NCBI GenBank assembly: GCA_963715485.1
Contig: OY970244.1
Span: forward strand, 310,001 to 374,000
From: SG8-30 sp963715485
Lineage (GTDB): Bacteria > Pseudomonadota > Gammaproteobacteria > Steroidobacterales > Steroidobacteraceae
Length of the DNA stretch: 64,000 nt
Reading direction: 5' to 3'
In this document: piece after piece, positions 28,064 through 36,438 of the stretch
Position numbering within the stretch: the stretch's first letter is position 1
Layout of the letters: each line of letters opens with the position of its first letter
Notes under the pieces: model-generated
What the model saw: the letters and a program-made list of their open reading frames with translations, nothing else
Told to the model about the DNA's origin: nothing
The model's database searches: none
Program-made: the position numbers and the translations under genes

Positions 28064-28393
28064 ATGAAGTACCTGAAGAAGCCAGTCGCGCTGGCCATCG
28101 GCGCTGCCATCGCAGGCAGCATGGCAGTCACGTCGGTCGCGCAGGCCGCCGCTTACACCGCCACGGACCTCGGGTCCGGCTATGCCTCCACGCTGGCCGA
28201 GGGGTCCTGTGGCGGCGACAAGGGCGAGGAAGGCAAGTGTGGCGAGGGCAAGTGCGGCGCCCATGACAAGGGCGAGGAAGGCAAGTGTGGCGAGGGCAAG
28301 TGCGGTGCCCACGACAAGGGCAAGGAAGGCAAGTGTGGCGAGGGCAAGTGCGGTGGTGAGAAGCAGCCCGAGGGCGAGAAGCCGGGCGCCTGA
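28064..28393 (+). CDS. HvfA/bufferin-like RiPP metallophore precursor with six EGKCG motifs
   Basis: A 109-residue secreted peptide. The signal peptide (about residues 1-28, ending VAQA) is followed by a Lys/Glu/Gly/Cys-rich region with six EGKCG motifs (Cys59, 64, 75, 80, 91 and 96) plus Cys49. Family knowledge: such EGKCG cysteines are converted to oxazolone/thioamide groups by a DUF692 MNIO enzyme with a DUF2063 partner, giving a copper-binding buffer peptide. No such genes lie within 35 kb on either side, so modification enzymes must act in trans or be absent. AAAGGAG precedes the ATG. It stands 66 bp after the sigma/DUF3379 pair on the same strand. Confidence 0.82.
   Translation: MKYLKKPVALAIGAAIAGSMAVTSVAQAAAYTATDLGSGYASTLAEGSCGGDKGEEGKCGEGKCGAHDKGEEGKCGEGKCGAHDKGKEGKCGEGKCGGEKQPEGEKPGA
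28217..28360 (+). repeat. Three tandem 48-bp repeats encoding the EGKCG pairs
   Basis: Units at 28217-28264, 28265-28312 and 28313-28360 each encode a 16-residue block, DKGEEGKCGEGKCGAH in the first two. They are nearly identical at the DNA level, with a few third-position changes, an E to K change and an altered end in the last. Such near-identity suggests recent duplication or recombination-driven copy change. Confidence 0.9.
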
Positions 28394-28438
28394 TGCCCAC
28401 CTGCGGCGGGCCTGATTGACCCGACCGTTCGGCGAGCA

Positions 28439-28472
28439 AGGGGCCGCAGCGCCGGCTGGCGCTGCGGCCCCT
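28439..28472. terminator. Strong bidirectional hairpin between hvfA-like gene and rlmJ
   Basis: A perfect 15-bp stem AGGGGCCGCAGCGCC (28439-28453) and its reverse complement (28458-28472) closes a GGCT loop, followed by CTTTC. It lies between convergent genes, as expected of a shared terminator, although the T-tract is short. Confidence 0.75.
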
Positions 28473-28475
28473 CTT

Positions 28476-29342
28476 TCATGCCTTGCGAGCCGGCACCTCC
28501 GGCACCAGCCATTCGATGCGTGTGCCGCCCGCGCCCTCCGTCGCCAACGCGGCGTGTACGGCGGGCAACGTGCCGGCGAGGTCCTCGTCGAGTTTCCACG
28601 GAGGGTTCAACAACACCATGCCCGACCCGTTCAGGCCTACGCCACTGTCGGCGGGATGCACTGAGAGCTCCGCGACCAGCGCCTTCTCTACACCGAGTGC
28701 TGCCAGTGACCGGTGGAAGGAAGCGATCGCGTCCGCGCGCTTGATCGGATACCAGGCCGCGTAAACCCCCTGGGGCCAGCGTTGCTGCGCGGCGGCGAGC
28801 GCGCCGGCCACCGTCTTCAGCTCCTGCTCCTGCATCTCGTAGGGCGGGTCGACCAACACGAGGCCGCGGCGTTCCTTCGGCGGAAGCAGCGCCTTCAGCG
28901 CTTCGTAGCCGTCGCGCCCGTGCACGGCGATGCGCTTGTCGCGCCCCATTTCCCGCCTGAGTTCCGACGCTTCCCGCGGCGCAAGCTCGCACAATGCGGC
29001 GCGGTCGCCCGGGCGCAGGATCATCGCGGCCAGCGCTGGCGAGCCGGGATACCAGCGGATGCGCTGCGCGTTGCCCTCGTCGAAGCCGCGGACCAGGGAC
29101 AGGTAGCGCTCCGCCAGCGGGGGCAGTCCTGTCGCGGTCGCCAGCCGGCCGATGCCGGTCGCCGCCTCGCTGCTCCTGCGCGCCGCCTCGCCCGCCAGGT
29201 CGTAGCGCCCGCGGCCAGCATGCGTGTCGAGGAAGAACAGCGGCTTGTCCTTCTGCACCAGCCGGTCGAGCAGGCCGACCAGCACGATGTGCTTCAGGAC
29301 GTCGCCGAAGTTGCCGGCGTGGAACGCGTGGCGGTAGTTCAC
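28476..29342 (-). CDS. rlmJ: 23S rRNA (adenine-2030-N6)-methyltransferase
   Basis: About 288 residues, GTG start (29342), beginning NYRHAFHAGNFGDVLKH, the hallmark of RlmJ. SAM-binding motifs include FLDTHAGRGRYDL. The catalytic N6-adenine motif is DPPYE. GSGMVLLNPPW is near the end. It methylates A2030 of 23S rRNA. It stands alone, convergent with the HvfA-like gene. Repeat copy 4 lies upstream. Confidence 0.93.
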   Translation of the reverse strand: MNYRHAFHAGNFGDVLKHIVLVGLLDRLVQKDKPLFFLDTHAGRGRYDLAGEAARRSSEAATGIGRLATATGLPPLAERYLSLVRGFDEGNAQRIRWYPGSPALAAMILRPGDRAALCELAPREASELRREMGRDKRIAVHGRDGYEALKALLPPKERRGLVLVDPPYEMQEQELKTVAGALAAAQQRWPQGVYAAWYPIKRADAIASFHRSLAALGVEKALVAELSVHPADSGVGLNGSGMVLLNPPWKLDEDLAGTLPAVHAALATEGAGGTRIEWLVPEVPARKA

Positions 29343-29370
29343 GGCGCTAGCGTACCTGACACACAGGGCG

Positions 29371-29578
29371 CGGCTGCAATACTCCTCCGGTTCCCCCGCT
29401 CGCTCGGAAAGCCGACACTCGCTCGCCGGGGGAACCGGGTCGTCCCCGCCGCGCCCGAACGATCGTGGCACTGCTCGCGCAGGCGGGGCGAGGACGACCG
29501 GTGGGTCCCTGCGCCGCGACTGTCCGGCTTTCGGAGCAAGCAGGGACCCGCCGGGAGTAGGGAGCCCCGCCGGGCAGC
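29371..29578. repeat. Dispersed inverted-repeat element, copy 4
   Basis: The gap between rlmJ and hemF. The left arm has GCTCGGAAAGCCGACACTCG (29402-29421), and the right arm (about 29521-29545) is a diverged inverse with GGCTTTCGGAGCAAGCAGGG. The inner segments GGGTCGTCCCCGCC and GGCGGGGCGAGGACGACC are nearly reverse complements, so the element is a long imperfect palindrome. The right end contains GGGAGTAGGGAGCC, the reverse complement of the left end of copies 2 and 3. Confidence 0.75.
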
Positions 29579-29586
29579 AGGCCGCG

Positions 29587-30513
29587 TCAGGCGTCCGGGG
29601 CGAGTTCGGCGAGCCAGTCGCGCGGGCGCAGGAACTCGTCGTACAGCCGCGCCTCGGGCGAGCCTGCCTCCGGGTGCCAGTCGTACTCCCACCGCACCAG
29701 CGGCGGCAGCGACATCAGGATGGACTCGGTACGCCCGCCGGACTGCAGCCCGAACAGCGTGCCGCGGTCGTAGACGAGGTTGAACTCGACGTAGCGTCCG
29801 CGGCGGTAGAGTTGGAAGGCCCGCTCGCGTTCGCCATGGGCCATGCCGCGGCGGCGCTCGACGATGGGCAGGTAGCCGTCGAGGAACGCGTCGCCGACGC
29901 TGCGCTGGTAGGCGAAGCAGCGCTCGAAGCCCCAGTCATTCAGGTCGTCGAAGAACAGGCCGCCCACGCCGCGCGTCTCGCCGCGATGCCTGAGGAAGAA
30001 GTACTCGTCGCACCACTTCTTGTGCGCTGCATAGGTCGCCTCGTCGGGGCAGGCGGCGCGGGCGACGCGGTGCCAGTGCAGCACGTCTTCCTCGAACGGG
30101 TAGTAGGGCGTCAGGTCGAAGCCACCACCGAACCACCAGACCGGGTCCCCGCCGGGCGGATCTGCAACGAAGAAACGCACGTTCATGTGGGTCGTCGGGA
30201 CGTAGGGATTGCCCGGGTGCAGGACCAGCGACAGCCCCATGGCCTCGAATGACGCGCCGGCCAGCTCGGGCCGGTGCTGCGTCGCCGACGGGGGCATGCG
30301 CTTGCCCATGACGTGGGAGAAGTTCACCCCGCCCTGCTCGAGCAGCGCCCCCTCGCGCAGCACGCGGCTCTCGCCGCCGCCGCCCTCGGCGCGTTCCCAC
30401 GTGTCGCGACGGAACCGGCCCTCGCCATCAGCCTGCTCGAGTGCAGCGCAGATACGGTCCTGCAGGCCGAGCAGGTAGGTCCTGACGGCCTCGCGGTCCA
30501 CAGCGGAACTCAT
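29587..30513 (-). CDS. hemF: Aerobic coproporphyrinogen III oxidase
   Basis: About 308 residues. Hallmark motifs are GGVNFSHVMG, THMNVRFFVAD, WWFGGGFDLTPYYPFEEDVLHWH, YFFLRHRGETRGVGGLFFDDL and RYVEFNLVYDRGTLFGLQSGGRTESILMSLPP, the standard signature of oxygen-dependent CPO. It decarboxylates coproporphyrinogen III to protoporphyrinogen IX using O2, pointing to aerobic heme synthesis. Its ATG overlaps the topA TGA (ATGA), making it the tail of a topA-hemF unit. Confidence 0.95.
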   Translation of the reverse strand: MSSAVDREAVRTYLLGLQDRICAALEQADGEGRFRRDTWERAEGGGGESRVLREGALLEQGGVNFSHVMGKRMPPSATQHRPELAGASFEAMGLSLVLHPGNPYVPTTHMNVRFFVADPPGGDPVWWFGGGFDLTPYYPFEEDVLHWHRVARAACPDEATYAAHKKWCDEYFFLRHRGETRGVGGLFFDDLNDWGFERCFAYQRSVGDAFLDGYLPIVERRRGMAHGERERAFQLYRRGRYVEFNLVYDRGTLFGLQSGGRTESILMSLPPLVRWEYDWHPEAGSPEARLYDEFLRPRDWLAELAPDA

Positions 30514-33023
30514 GCCTTCGGCGCCTTCCGGCTGGCCGGGGCCTTCTTCCTGGCGGCACTCTTTCGTGGCGCCTTGGCCTTCTTCGCCTTGGCTTTTGCC
30601 TTGGCCTTGGTGGGGGCGGGTGCGGACTTCTTCCTGGCCGCGGCGCCACGCCGGCCGAAGCGGCCCTTGGCTTCCGGCGCGGCCGCAAGCAGTTCGCGGC
30701 ACTCGTCCAGCGAGAGCTGCGCCGCCGCGGCGCGCCACAACCGTGCCTTGGTCTCGGCGTCGGTATCGCGTGTGATCGTCGCCGGCCTGGGCACCTTGGC
30801 GTTCTTCTTGCCGTCGGTGATGTAGGGGCCGTAGCGGCCATCGAGCACGGAAATCCCCTCGTCGTCGAACACCAGGATCCGGCGCTGGGCGTCGGCCTTT
30901 TCCTTGGCCTCGACGATCTCGAGCGCGCGCTCCAGGGTCAGCGTGAAGGGGTCGTCCTCCTTGATGGAGGCGTACTTGGCGCCGTACTTGACGTAGGGAC
31001 CGAACTGCCCGCGGCCGACGGACACGGGCTGGCCGTCGGGCGTGTGGCCGAGCTCACGCGGCAGCGACAGCAGCTGCAGCGCGTCCTCCAGCGTGACGTC
31101 GTCCATGCGCTGGCCGGGCATCAGGCTCGCGAACCGCGGCTTCTCCTCGTCGTCGCGGGAGCCCAGCTGTACGAACGGCCCGTACTGGCCCATGCGTACG
31201 CTGATCGGCTTGCCGCTGGCCGGATCGGTTCCGATCGGGCGCGACTCGGCGACCTCCTCGCGGCTCACGCTGGTGCCGATCTCCTCGACGCGTTCGCGGA
31301 ACGGCTTCCAGAACCGCTCCAGTTCCGGCTGCCACTGCCGCTCGCCGTTGCTGATCTCGTCGAGGATGTCCTCCATCCGCGCGGTGAAGCCGTAGTCGAC
31401 GTAGTTCAGGAAGTAGCGCACCAGGAAGCGGCTGACGATCTTGCCGATGTCGGTCGGCATGAACGCCCGTCCACTCATCTCCACGTACTTGCGGTAGCGC
31501 AGCGTCTCGATGATGGACGCGTAGGTGGATGGCCGGCCGATGCCGAAGTTCTCCAGCGCCTTCACCAGGCTGGCCTCGGTGTAACGCGGCGGCGGCTGCG
31601 TGAAGTGCTGCTCGGGAGTCAGCTCCGCGAGGTCGACGACGTCGCCCTCGGCCAGCGCCGGCAGTCGCTGTTCGTCCTCGCTCTCGAAGTCCTCGCCCTC
31701 GTCGTGGTCCTCGTGATAGGCGGCGAGGAAGCCGGGCTCGAGCAGCGTCTGGCCGTTGGCCCGGAAGCTGTGGCGCGCCGCGCCGCTCACGGCGGTGTCG
31801 GTGCCGGCGACGAGGTCGATGGCGACGGTGTCGAACACGGCAGGCGCCATCTGGGATGCCACCGCGCGCTTCCACACCAGCGCATAGAGGCGCCGCTGGT
31901 CGGTGTCCTCGATGTCCCGCTCGGCCTGCTGGGGTGTCATCGCGGCGGAGGTCGGGCGGATGGCCTCGTGGGCCTCCTGGGCATTCTTCGCCTTGGTGCG
32001 ATAGACGTTGACCGCCGGCGAGAGCGCCTTGTCGCCGTACACCTGCCGGATCGTGTCGCGGACCTCGGCGACCGCATCGTTGGACAGCGACACGGAGTCG
32101 GTTCGCATGTAGGTGATGAAGCCGGCCTCGTAGAGCCGCTGCGCCGACTGCATCGTGCGCCGGGCGGTGAAGCCGAGCTTGCGCGCCGCTTCCTGCTGCA
32201 GCGTCGAGGTGGTGAACGGCGCGGCCGGGTTGCGGCGCTTGGGCTTGCGGTCCACCGCCGCGACCGTCAGCTTGCCCCCGGCAGCCGCCAGCAGGGTGCG
32301 CTCCACCTCGCGGGCCTGGGCCTCACCGGTGATGGTGAAGCGCTCCTTCTGGGTGTCGGCCTCGACCTTCTCGCCGCGGTACTCGACCAGGCGTGCCGGG
32401 AAGCGCGCCCGCTCCTTCTGGCCGAGCGCCTCGACCGTCCAGTATTCCTTGCGGATGAACGCGGAGATCTCGTCCTCGCGCTCGCAGATCAGCCGCAGCG
32501 CCACGCTCTGCACGCGGCCGGCCGAGAGTCCCGGCTTGATCTTGCGCCACAGCAGCGGCGAGAGGTTGAAGCCGACGAGGTAGTCGAGGGCGCGCCGTGC
32601 CTGCTGCGCGTTGATCAGGTTGTCGTTCAGGTCCTCGGGGTGCTCGAGCGCCTCGCGGATGGCGTTCTTCGTCACCTCGTAGAAGCGGACCCGCTTGAGG
32701 TCGCGGCCTTCCAGCGCACCGCGCTCACGCAGGATCTCGGCCAGGTGCCAGGAGATGGCCTCGCCCTCGCGGTCCGGGTCGGTCGCCAGGTAGAGCGTGT
32801 CGGCCTTGCGCGCCGCCTTCTCGATGGCGTCGACCTTCGGCCGGTTCTTGTCGATCAGGCCGTACTTCATGGCGAAGCCGCGCGACGGGTCGACTGCGCC
32901 CTCCTTCTCGACGAGGTCGCGCACATGGCCGTAGGAAGCCAGCACCTCGAAATCCTTGCCGAGGTACTTCTTGATGGTCTTCGCCTTGGCTGGCGATTCC
33001 ACTATGACGAGGTTCTGTCCCAT
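30510..33023 (-). CDS. topA: DNA topoisomerase I
   Basis: An 837-residue type IA topoisomerase. The Toprim domain begins NLVIVESPAKAKTIKKYLG with DPDREGEAISWH. The catalytic tyrosine is in AGFITYMRTDS. After the core there are several YGPF/YGPY C-terminal repeats (YGPFVQLG, FGPYVKYG, YGPYITDG) and a very Lys/Ala-rich basic tail. No tetra-cysteine zinc fingers are seen, unlike E. coli TopA. It relaxes negative supercoils. It is preceded by smg and dprA on the same strand, the common dprA-smg-topA order. Confidence 0.96.
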   Translation of the reverse strand: MGQNLVIVESPAKAKTIKKYLGKDFEVLASYGHVRDLVEKEGAVDPSRGFAMKYGLIDKNRPKVDAIEKAARKADTLYLATDPDREGEAISWHLAEILRERGALEGRDLKRVRFYEVTKNAIREALEHPEDLNDNLINAQQARRALDYLVGFNLSPLLWRKIKPGLSAGRVQSVALRLICEREDEISAFIRKEYWTVEALGQKERARFPARLVEYRGEKVEADTQKERFTITGEAQAREVERTLLAAAGGKLTVAAVDRKPKRRNPAAPFTTSTLQQEAARKLGFTARRTMQSAQRLYEAGFITYMRTDSVSLSNDAVAEVRDTIRQVYGDKALSPAVNVYRTKAKNAQEAHEAIRPTSAAMTPQQAERDIEDTDQRRLYALVWKRAVASQMAPAVFDTVAIDLVAGTDTAVSGAARHSFRANGQTLLEPGFLAAYHEDHDEGEDFESEDEQRLPALAEGDVVDLAELTPEQHFTQPPPRYTEASLVKALENFGIGRPSTYASIIETLRYRKYVEMSGRAFMPTDIGKIVSRFLVRYFLNYVDYGFTARMEDILDEISNGERQWQPELERFWKPFRERVEEIGTSVSREEVAESRPIGTDPASGKPISVRMGQYGPFVQLGSRDDEEKPRFASLMPGQRMDDVTLEDALQLLSLPRELGHTPDGQPVSVGRGQFGPYVKYGAKYASIKEDDPFTLTLERALEIVEAKEKADAQRRILVFDDEGISVLDGRYGPYITDGKKNAKVPRPATITRDTDAETKARLWRAAAAQLSLDECRELLAAAPEAKGRFGRRGAAARKKSAPAPTKAKAKAKAKKAKAPRKSAARKKAPASRKAPKA

Positions 33024-33076
33024 CGTTACCTGTCGTTGTCCTTGTCCCGCCGGGCGGGTTCCCTCTAAGACGCCAA

Positions 33077-33098
33077 AGCCGCGGACACGGCCGCGGCT
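33077..33098 (-). terminator. Hairpin between smg and topA
   Basis: An 8-bp stem CCGCGGCT with a 6-nt loop, read on the minus strand after smg and followed by only three T residues. It is a weak terminator or attenuator in the 102-bp gap and may lower topA expression from the dprA-smg transcript. Confidence 0.45.
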
Positions 33099-33125
33099 CA
33101 GCTGGGGACGACCCGCCGGACCGCC

Positions 33126-33599
33126 TCAGTGCATCGCGTCGCGACGCTCCTCGAACACCAGGTCCTCCATCCGCTCGTAGGCCTGCTCCTGCCCTGGCTG
33201 GCTGAACAGCACCATCAGCACGACCCACTTGACCTGCTCGATCTCGATGTCGTCGGCGTCCAGCGCCAGCAGCCGGTCGATGACGACCTCGCGCTGCGAC
33301 GGTGTCAGGATGCCGATCGTCTCCAGGTGGAGCAGGTAGCCGCGCACCGCCGTGTCGAAGCGGCTGGTCTCGTGCCCGCTGAAGACGCGTACCGACCGCA
33401 GCGCCGGCTCGACGACGGAGCGGCCCTGGTCGTCGGCCAGGCCTTCCAGCCATTCCAGTGCCCGCTCGACCTCGCGCTCCGGGTACCCGGCGTGCTCGAG
33501 TTCCAGCTTCAGGGCGTCGCGGCTCGGCTCCGGCTCGTCCTCCGCCTCGAGGAAGTTCTCGAACAGGTGGATAAGAATGTCGAGAACGCTTTCCTTCAT
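33126..33599 (-). CDS. smg: Smg family protein (DUF494)
   Basis: A 157-residue acidic protein beginning MKESVLDILIHLFENF, with RVFSGHETSRFDTAVRGYLLHLETIGIL and EQVKWVVLMVLFSQPG, all typical of Smg. Molecular function is unknown; its position between dprA and topA is widely conserved in beta- and gammaproteobacteria. The start overlaps the dprA stop as ATGA, so translation is coupled. Confidence 0.94.
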   Translation of the reverse strand: MKESVLDILIHLFENFLEAEDEPEPSRDALKLELEHAGYPEREVERALEWLEGLADDQGRSVVEPALRSVRVFSGHETSRFDTAVRGYLLHLETIGILTPSQREVVIDRLLALDADDIEIEQVKWVVLMVLFSQPGQEQAYERMEDLVFEERRDAMH

Positions 33600-34531
33600 C
33601 CGGCGGGCCTCGCAGGAAGCCGGCAGTACGTCCCGCCGGCAGAAGGCTCGACCTCGCCGCGGAGCTCGAGCATGACCAGCATCGAGGCCACGGAGGCCGC
33701 CGTAAACCCGGTCCGCTGGACCAGGGTGTCGACGTCGACCGGCTCGAAGCCGCAGGCATTCAACAGGATTTTGCTTTCCCTGTCCAACGGGCCGGCGGAA
33801 ATTGCTTGTGTGTCGCGGGGTTGGACGGACGGTGCCGGCAGCGCTGCGAACAGGTCCGCCTGCAGGCCGGCGAGGACCTCCTGCACCGTCTCCACCAGGC
33901 GGGCGCCGTCGCGGATCAGCCGGTGGCAGCCGCGGGCGAGCGGATTATGTATGGAGCCCGGCAGCGCGAACACTTCGCGCCCCTGCTCCGCGGCCAGTCG
34001 TGCCGTGATCAGCGATCCCGACCGGTACTGTGCCTCGACCACCAGCACGCCCAGCGACAGCCCGCTGATGAGCCGGTTGCGTCGCGGGAAGTGGTGCGGC
34101 AGGGGCAGGGTGCCGGGCGGGAACTCGGACACGACGGTGCCCTGGGCGGCGATCTCCCGGGCCAGCGCCGCGTGGGAGTCCGGGTACGTGCGGTCGAGCC
34201 CCGTCCCGCACACGGCCACGGTGGCCCCGCCGGCGGCCAGCGCGCCGCGGTGTGCCGCGGCATCGATGCCGGCAGCCAGTCCGCTGGTCACCACCAGCCC
34301 GTGCGAAGCCAGTTGCCGGGCGAACTCGAAGGCCGTGGCGCGGCCCGCCGGAGTCGGCCGGCGGCTGCCGACGATCGCGATGGCGGGCGCCGACAGGACG
34401 AGGGGGTCACCGCGGAAGTGGAGCAGCTCCGGCGGATCCGGGATGGAGGCCAGCTGCGGCGGGTAGCCCGGCTCACCCTGACGCAGCAAGCTGCCGCCCG
34501 CCGCCGCCTGTTCACGGTCCCTGTCCTTCAT
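33596..34531 (-). CDS. dprA: DNA-processing protein DprA (short N-terminus)
   Basis: About 311 residues. The Rossmann-like DprA core is intact: AIVGSRRPTPAGR, SGLAAGIDAAAHRGAL, GTGLDRTYPDSH, SEFPPGTLPLPHHFPRRNRLISGLS and the C-terminal DprA winged helix (LLNACGFEPVDVDTLVQRTG). The N-terminal SAM-like domain of many DprA proteins is missing from this start. It loads RecA on single-stranded DNA during transformation. A clear terminator lies just upstream, so the gene probably has its own promoter. Confidence 0.92.
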   Translation of the reverse strand: MKDRDREQAAAGGSLLRQGEPGYPPQLASIPDPPELLHFRGDPLVLSAPAIAIVGSRRPTPAGRATAFEFARQLASHGLVVTSGLAAGIDAAAHRGALAAGGATVAVCGTGLDRTYPDSHAALAREIAAQGTVVSEFPPGTLPLPHHFPRRNRLISGLSLGVLVVEAQYRSGSLITARLAAEQGREVFALPGSIHNPLARGCHRLIRDGARLVETVQEVLAGLQADLFAALPAPSVQPRDTQAISAGPLDRESKILLNACGFEPVDVDTLVQRTGFTAASVASMLVMLELRGEVEPSAGGTYCRLPARPAG

Positions 34532-34538
34532 CGGCCAC

Positions 34539-34570
34539 AAAAAAGCACGCCGGCGCGGGGGCCGGCGTGC
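34539..34570 (-). terminator. Rho-independent terminator after the LysM gene
   Basis: On the minus strand a 10-bp stem (GCACGCCGGC/GCCGGCGTGC) with a 6-nt loop is followed by six T residues (34544-34539). It separates lysM from dprA. Confidence 0.88.
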
Positions 34571-34596
34571 GGATATCGGGTGCGTTCGGCGAGATT

Positions 34597-35700
34597 CTAG
34601 GGGCTCTTCACCTTGTAGCCGACCTCCATCTCGCGCGTCGAGTCGAGCACGAGGCCATAGCTGATCCGCTCCCAGGTCTTGAACACGATGTAACGGCCGA
34701 CCTCGTGCGATGGCAGCGTGACCGAGCTGCTTTCGCGGTACTTGGTCTCGTCCTTCACGTCCTTGGGCCGGTCCCACACCGTCAGGACGTGACCCGGCTC
34801 CATGCCGTCGCGCGTGCCGCGGTTGATGACCGCCACCTGGAACTCCGCGAATACCTGCTGCTTGTCGGTGACCGCGATGATCTTGCCCTCGACCGGGGAG
34901 GACGGGGCCCGCGGGATGATGTCCATGCCGACGTCGATCGTGTCCGGCAGCAGGATGTCGCCGTGCTCGGTCTCGCGGGTCGAGCGCGTGAGCAGCAGGG
35001 TCGCCGGGTCCCCGGTCTCCTGCACCTTGCCCGTTGCCGCGTACACGCCCTGGTAGCCGATGTGATCGCCCGTCTCGGGATCCTTCAGCCGGCTGCCCAC
35101 CTGATACACCATCCACGGCGAGCCGACGCCCGCCTCATCGAGGCGGCGCGCGTAGATCAGGTCGCCGGAACTGGTGATGCGGCGCTCGTCGCGGGCCGTC
35201 ACCACGTAGGGTGCGGACTCGATCTGCTCCTCGGCCAGCACCGTCGGCTTGGACATGTAGGCCTCGACGATCTCCCACGGGATCGCGCGGATGGCCTCGG
35301 ACAGGGGATTTTCACGGACGCGCGGCGAAAGACGGGTCGCACCGCCGCTCTCCAGCATGACGCGCGGCCTGCCGTCCACCCAGGTGAGCACCAGCACGTC
35401 GCCCGGGTAGATCAGGTGCGGGTTGTCGACCTGCGGGTTGACGTACCAGATCTCGGGCCAGTACCACGGGTCCCGAAGGAAGCGTCCGGAGATGTCCCAG
35501 AGCGTGTCGCCCTTCTGCACCACGTAGCGTTCCGGCGCATCGGTCGCGATCGGGATGACGCTGCGGTCGATGCCACCGGACTGGCCGACAGCCGGTCCGG
35601 CCGGAACGGCGAAGCCCAGCGTGAACACGAGAGCGGCCACCGCAGCGGCCAGGGGCCAGCGTGCGGGCTTCGGGGACTTGAAAACGGAGGACGGCGCCAT
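34597..35700 (-). CDS. Exported LysM-domain protein
   Basis: About 367 residues. The N-terminal signal-like helix (LAAAVAALVFTLGFAVPAGPA) is followed at about residues 65-120 by a LysM domain: YVVQKGDTLWDISGRFLRDPWYWPEIW, then NPHLIYPGDVLVL. The rest is a conserved beta-rich region of unknown function. The LysM part should bind peptidoglycan in the periplasm. ATG 35700 is preceded by GGGAG. The gene is divergent from def, a classical arrangement (lysM with dprA on one side, def-fmt-rsmB on the other). A strong terminator ends it. Confidence 0.9.
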   Translation of the reverse strand: MAPSSVFKSPKPARWPLAAAVAALVFTLGFAVPAGPAVGQSGGIDRSVIPIATDAPERYVVQKGDTLWDISGRFLRDPWYWPEIWYVNPQVDNPHLIYPGDVLVLTWVDGRPRVMLESGGATRLSPRVRENPLSEAIRAIPWEIVEAYMSKPTVLAEEQIESAPYVVTARDERRITSSGDLIYARRLDEAGVGSPWMVYQVGSRLKDPETGDHIGYQGVYAATGKVQETGDPATLLLTRSTRETEHGDILLPDTIDVGMDIIPRAPSSPVEGKIIAVTDKQQVFAEFQVAVINRGTRDGMEPGHVLTVWDRPKDVKDETKYRESSSVTLPSHEVGRYIVFKTWERISYGLVLDSTREMEVGYKVKSP

Positions 35701-35739
35701 CAACAGCTCCCTCACTGCCCGGGTCTGCCGGTTCGCCCG

Positions 35740-35745
35740 TATAAT
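35740..35745 (+). promoter_or_regulatory. Consensus -10 box (TATAAT) in the lysM/def divergent gap
   Basis: TATAAT at 35740-35745 matches the sigma70 -10 consensus and would start an RNA ~130 nt before def. No good TTGACA lies 16-18 bp upstream. The opposite strand reads ATTATA here, so it might instead serve lysM. Confidence 0.4.
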
Positions 35746-35882
35746 CGCGGGCTTGCGGCGAACGAGGCCGGCGCGCTTGCCGTGGGCACCTGCCCCGGAA
35801 AGGACGCCGACATTAAGTTCATTGCCGGCAGAACTTTAGCAGCATTCTTGAGTCAGTTACACGAATACCAGGCCCTATTCGC

Positions 35883-36425
35883 ATGACGCGCCTCACAATA
35901 CTCGAGTACCCCGATCCGCGACTGCGAACCATCGCACAACCCGTCGAGACAGTGGACGACGAGCTGCGGACCCTTGTGGACGACATGCTCGAGACCATGT
36001 ATGCCTCGAAAGGCATCGGGCTTGCTGCGACGCAGGTCAATGTTCACAGACGCCTGCTCGTGGCGGATGTCTCGGAAGGGCAGGACCAGCCCCTGGTCTT
36101 CATCAATCCCGAGGTCGTCGCTCGCGAGGAGGTCGACATCCACCAGGAGGGCTGCCTGTCGGTCCCGGGGATCTACGAGGACGTGGAGCGCGCCCAGCGC
36201 GTCCGGGTCAAGGCGCTCGGCCGGGACGGCCAGCCGTTCGAGATGGATGCCGAGGGCCTGCTGGCCATCTGCGTCCAGCACGAGATCGACCATCTCGACG
36301 GCAAGCTGTTCGTGGACTACCTCTCGGAGCTGAAGCGCCAGCGCATCCGCAAGAAGCTGGAGAAGGAGCGCAAGCTGCGCGGCACTGCCAGCGAGACGGT
36401 CCGGCCGACAGTGCCGGCCATCTGA
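35883..36425 (+). CDS. def: Peptide deformylase
   Basis: About 180 residues. All three signature motifs are present: GIGLAATQ, EGCLS and QHEIDHLDG (metal His residues and catalytic Glu). It removes the N-formyl group from nascent proteins. It is followed by fmt after 13 bp and then rsmB; this is the conserved def-fmt-rsmB cluster that opposes lysM/dprA. Confidence 0.96.
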   Translation: MTRLTILEYPDPRLRTIAQPVETVDDELRTLVDDMLETMYASKGIGLAATQVNVHRRLLVADVSEGQDQPLVFINPEVVAREEVDIHQEGCLSVPGIYEDVERAQRVRVKALGRDGQPFEMDAEGLLAICVQHEIDHLDGKLFVDYLSELKRQRIRKKLEKERKLRGTASETVRPTVPAI

Positions 36426-36438
36426 GCCGGACCGCGGC

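Noticed and set aside
28217..28360. The three 48-bp tandem repeats as a CRISPR-like array
   Set aside because: There are no spacers; the repeats are in-frame coding units of the EGKCG peptide.
31044..33068. A 674-codon plus-strand frame across topA
   Set aside because: Antisense shadow of topA; composition and lack of motifs argue against coding.
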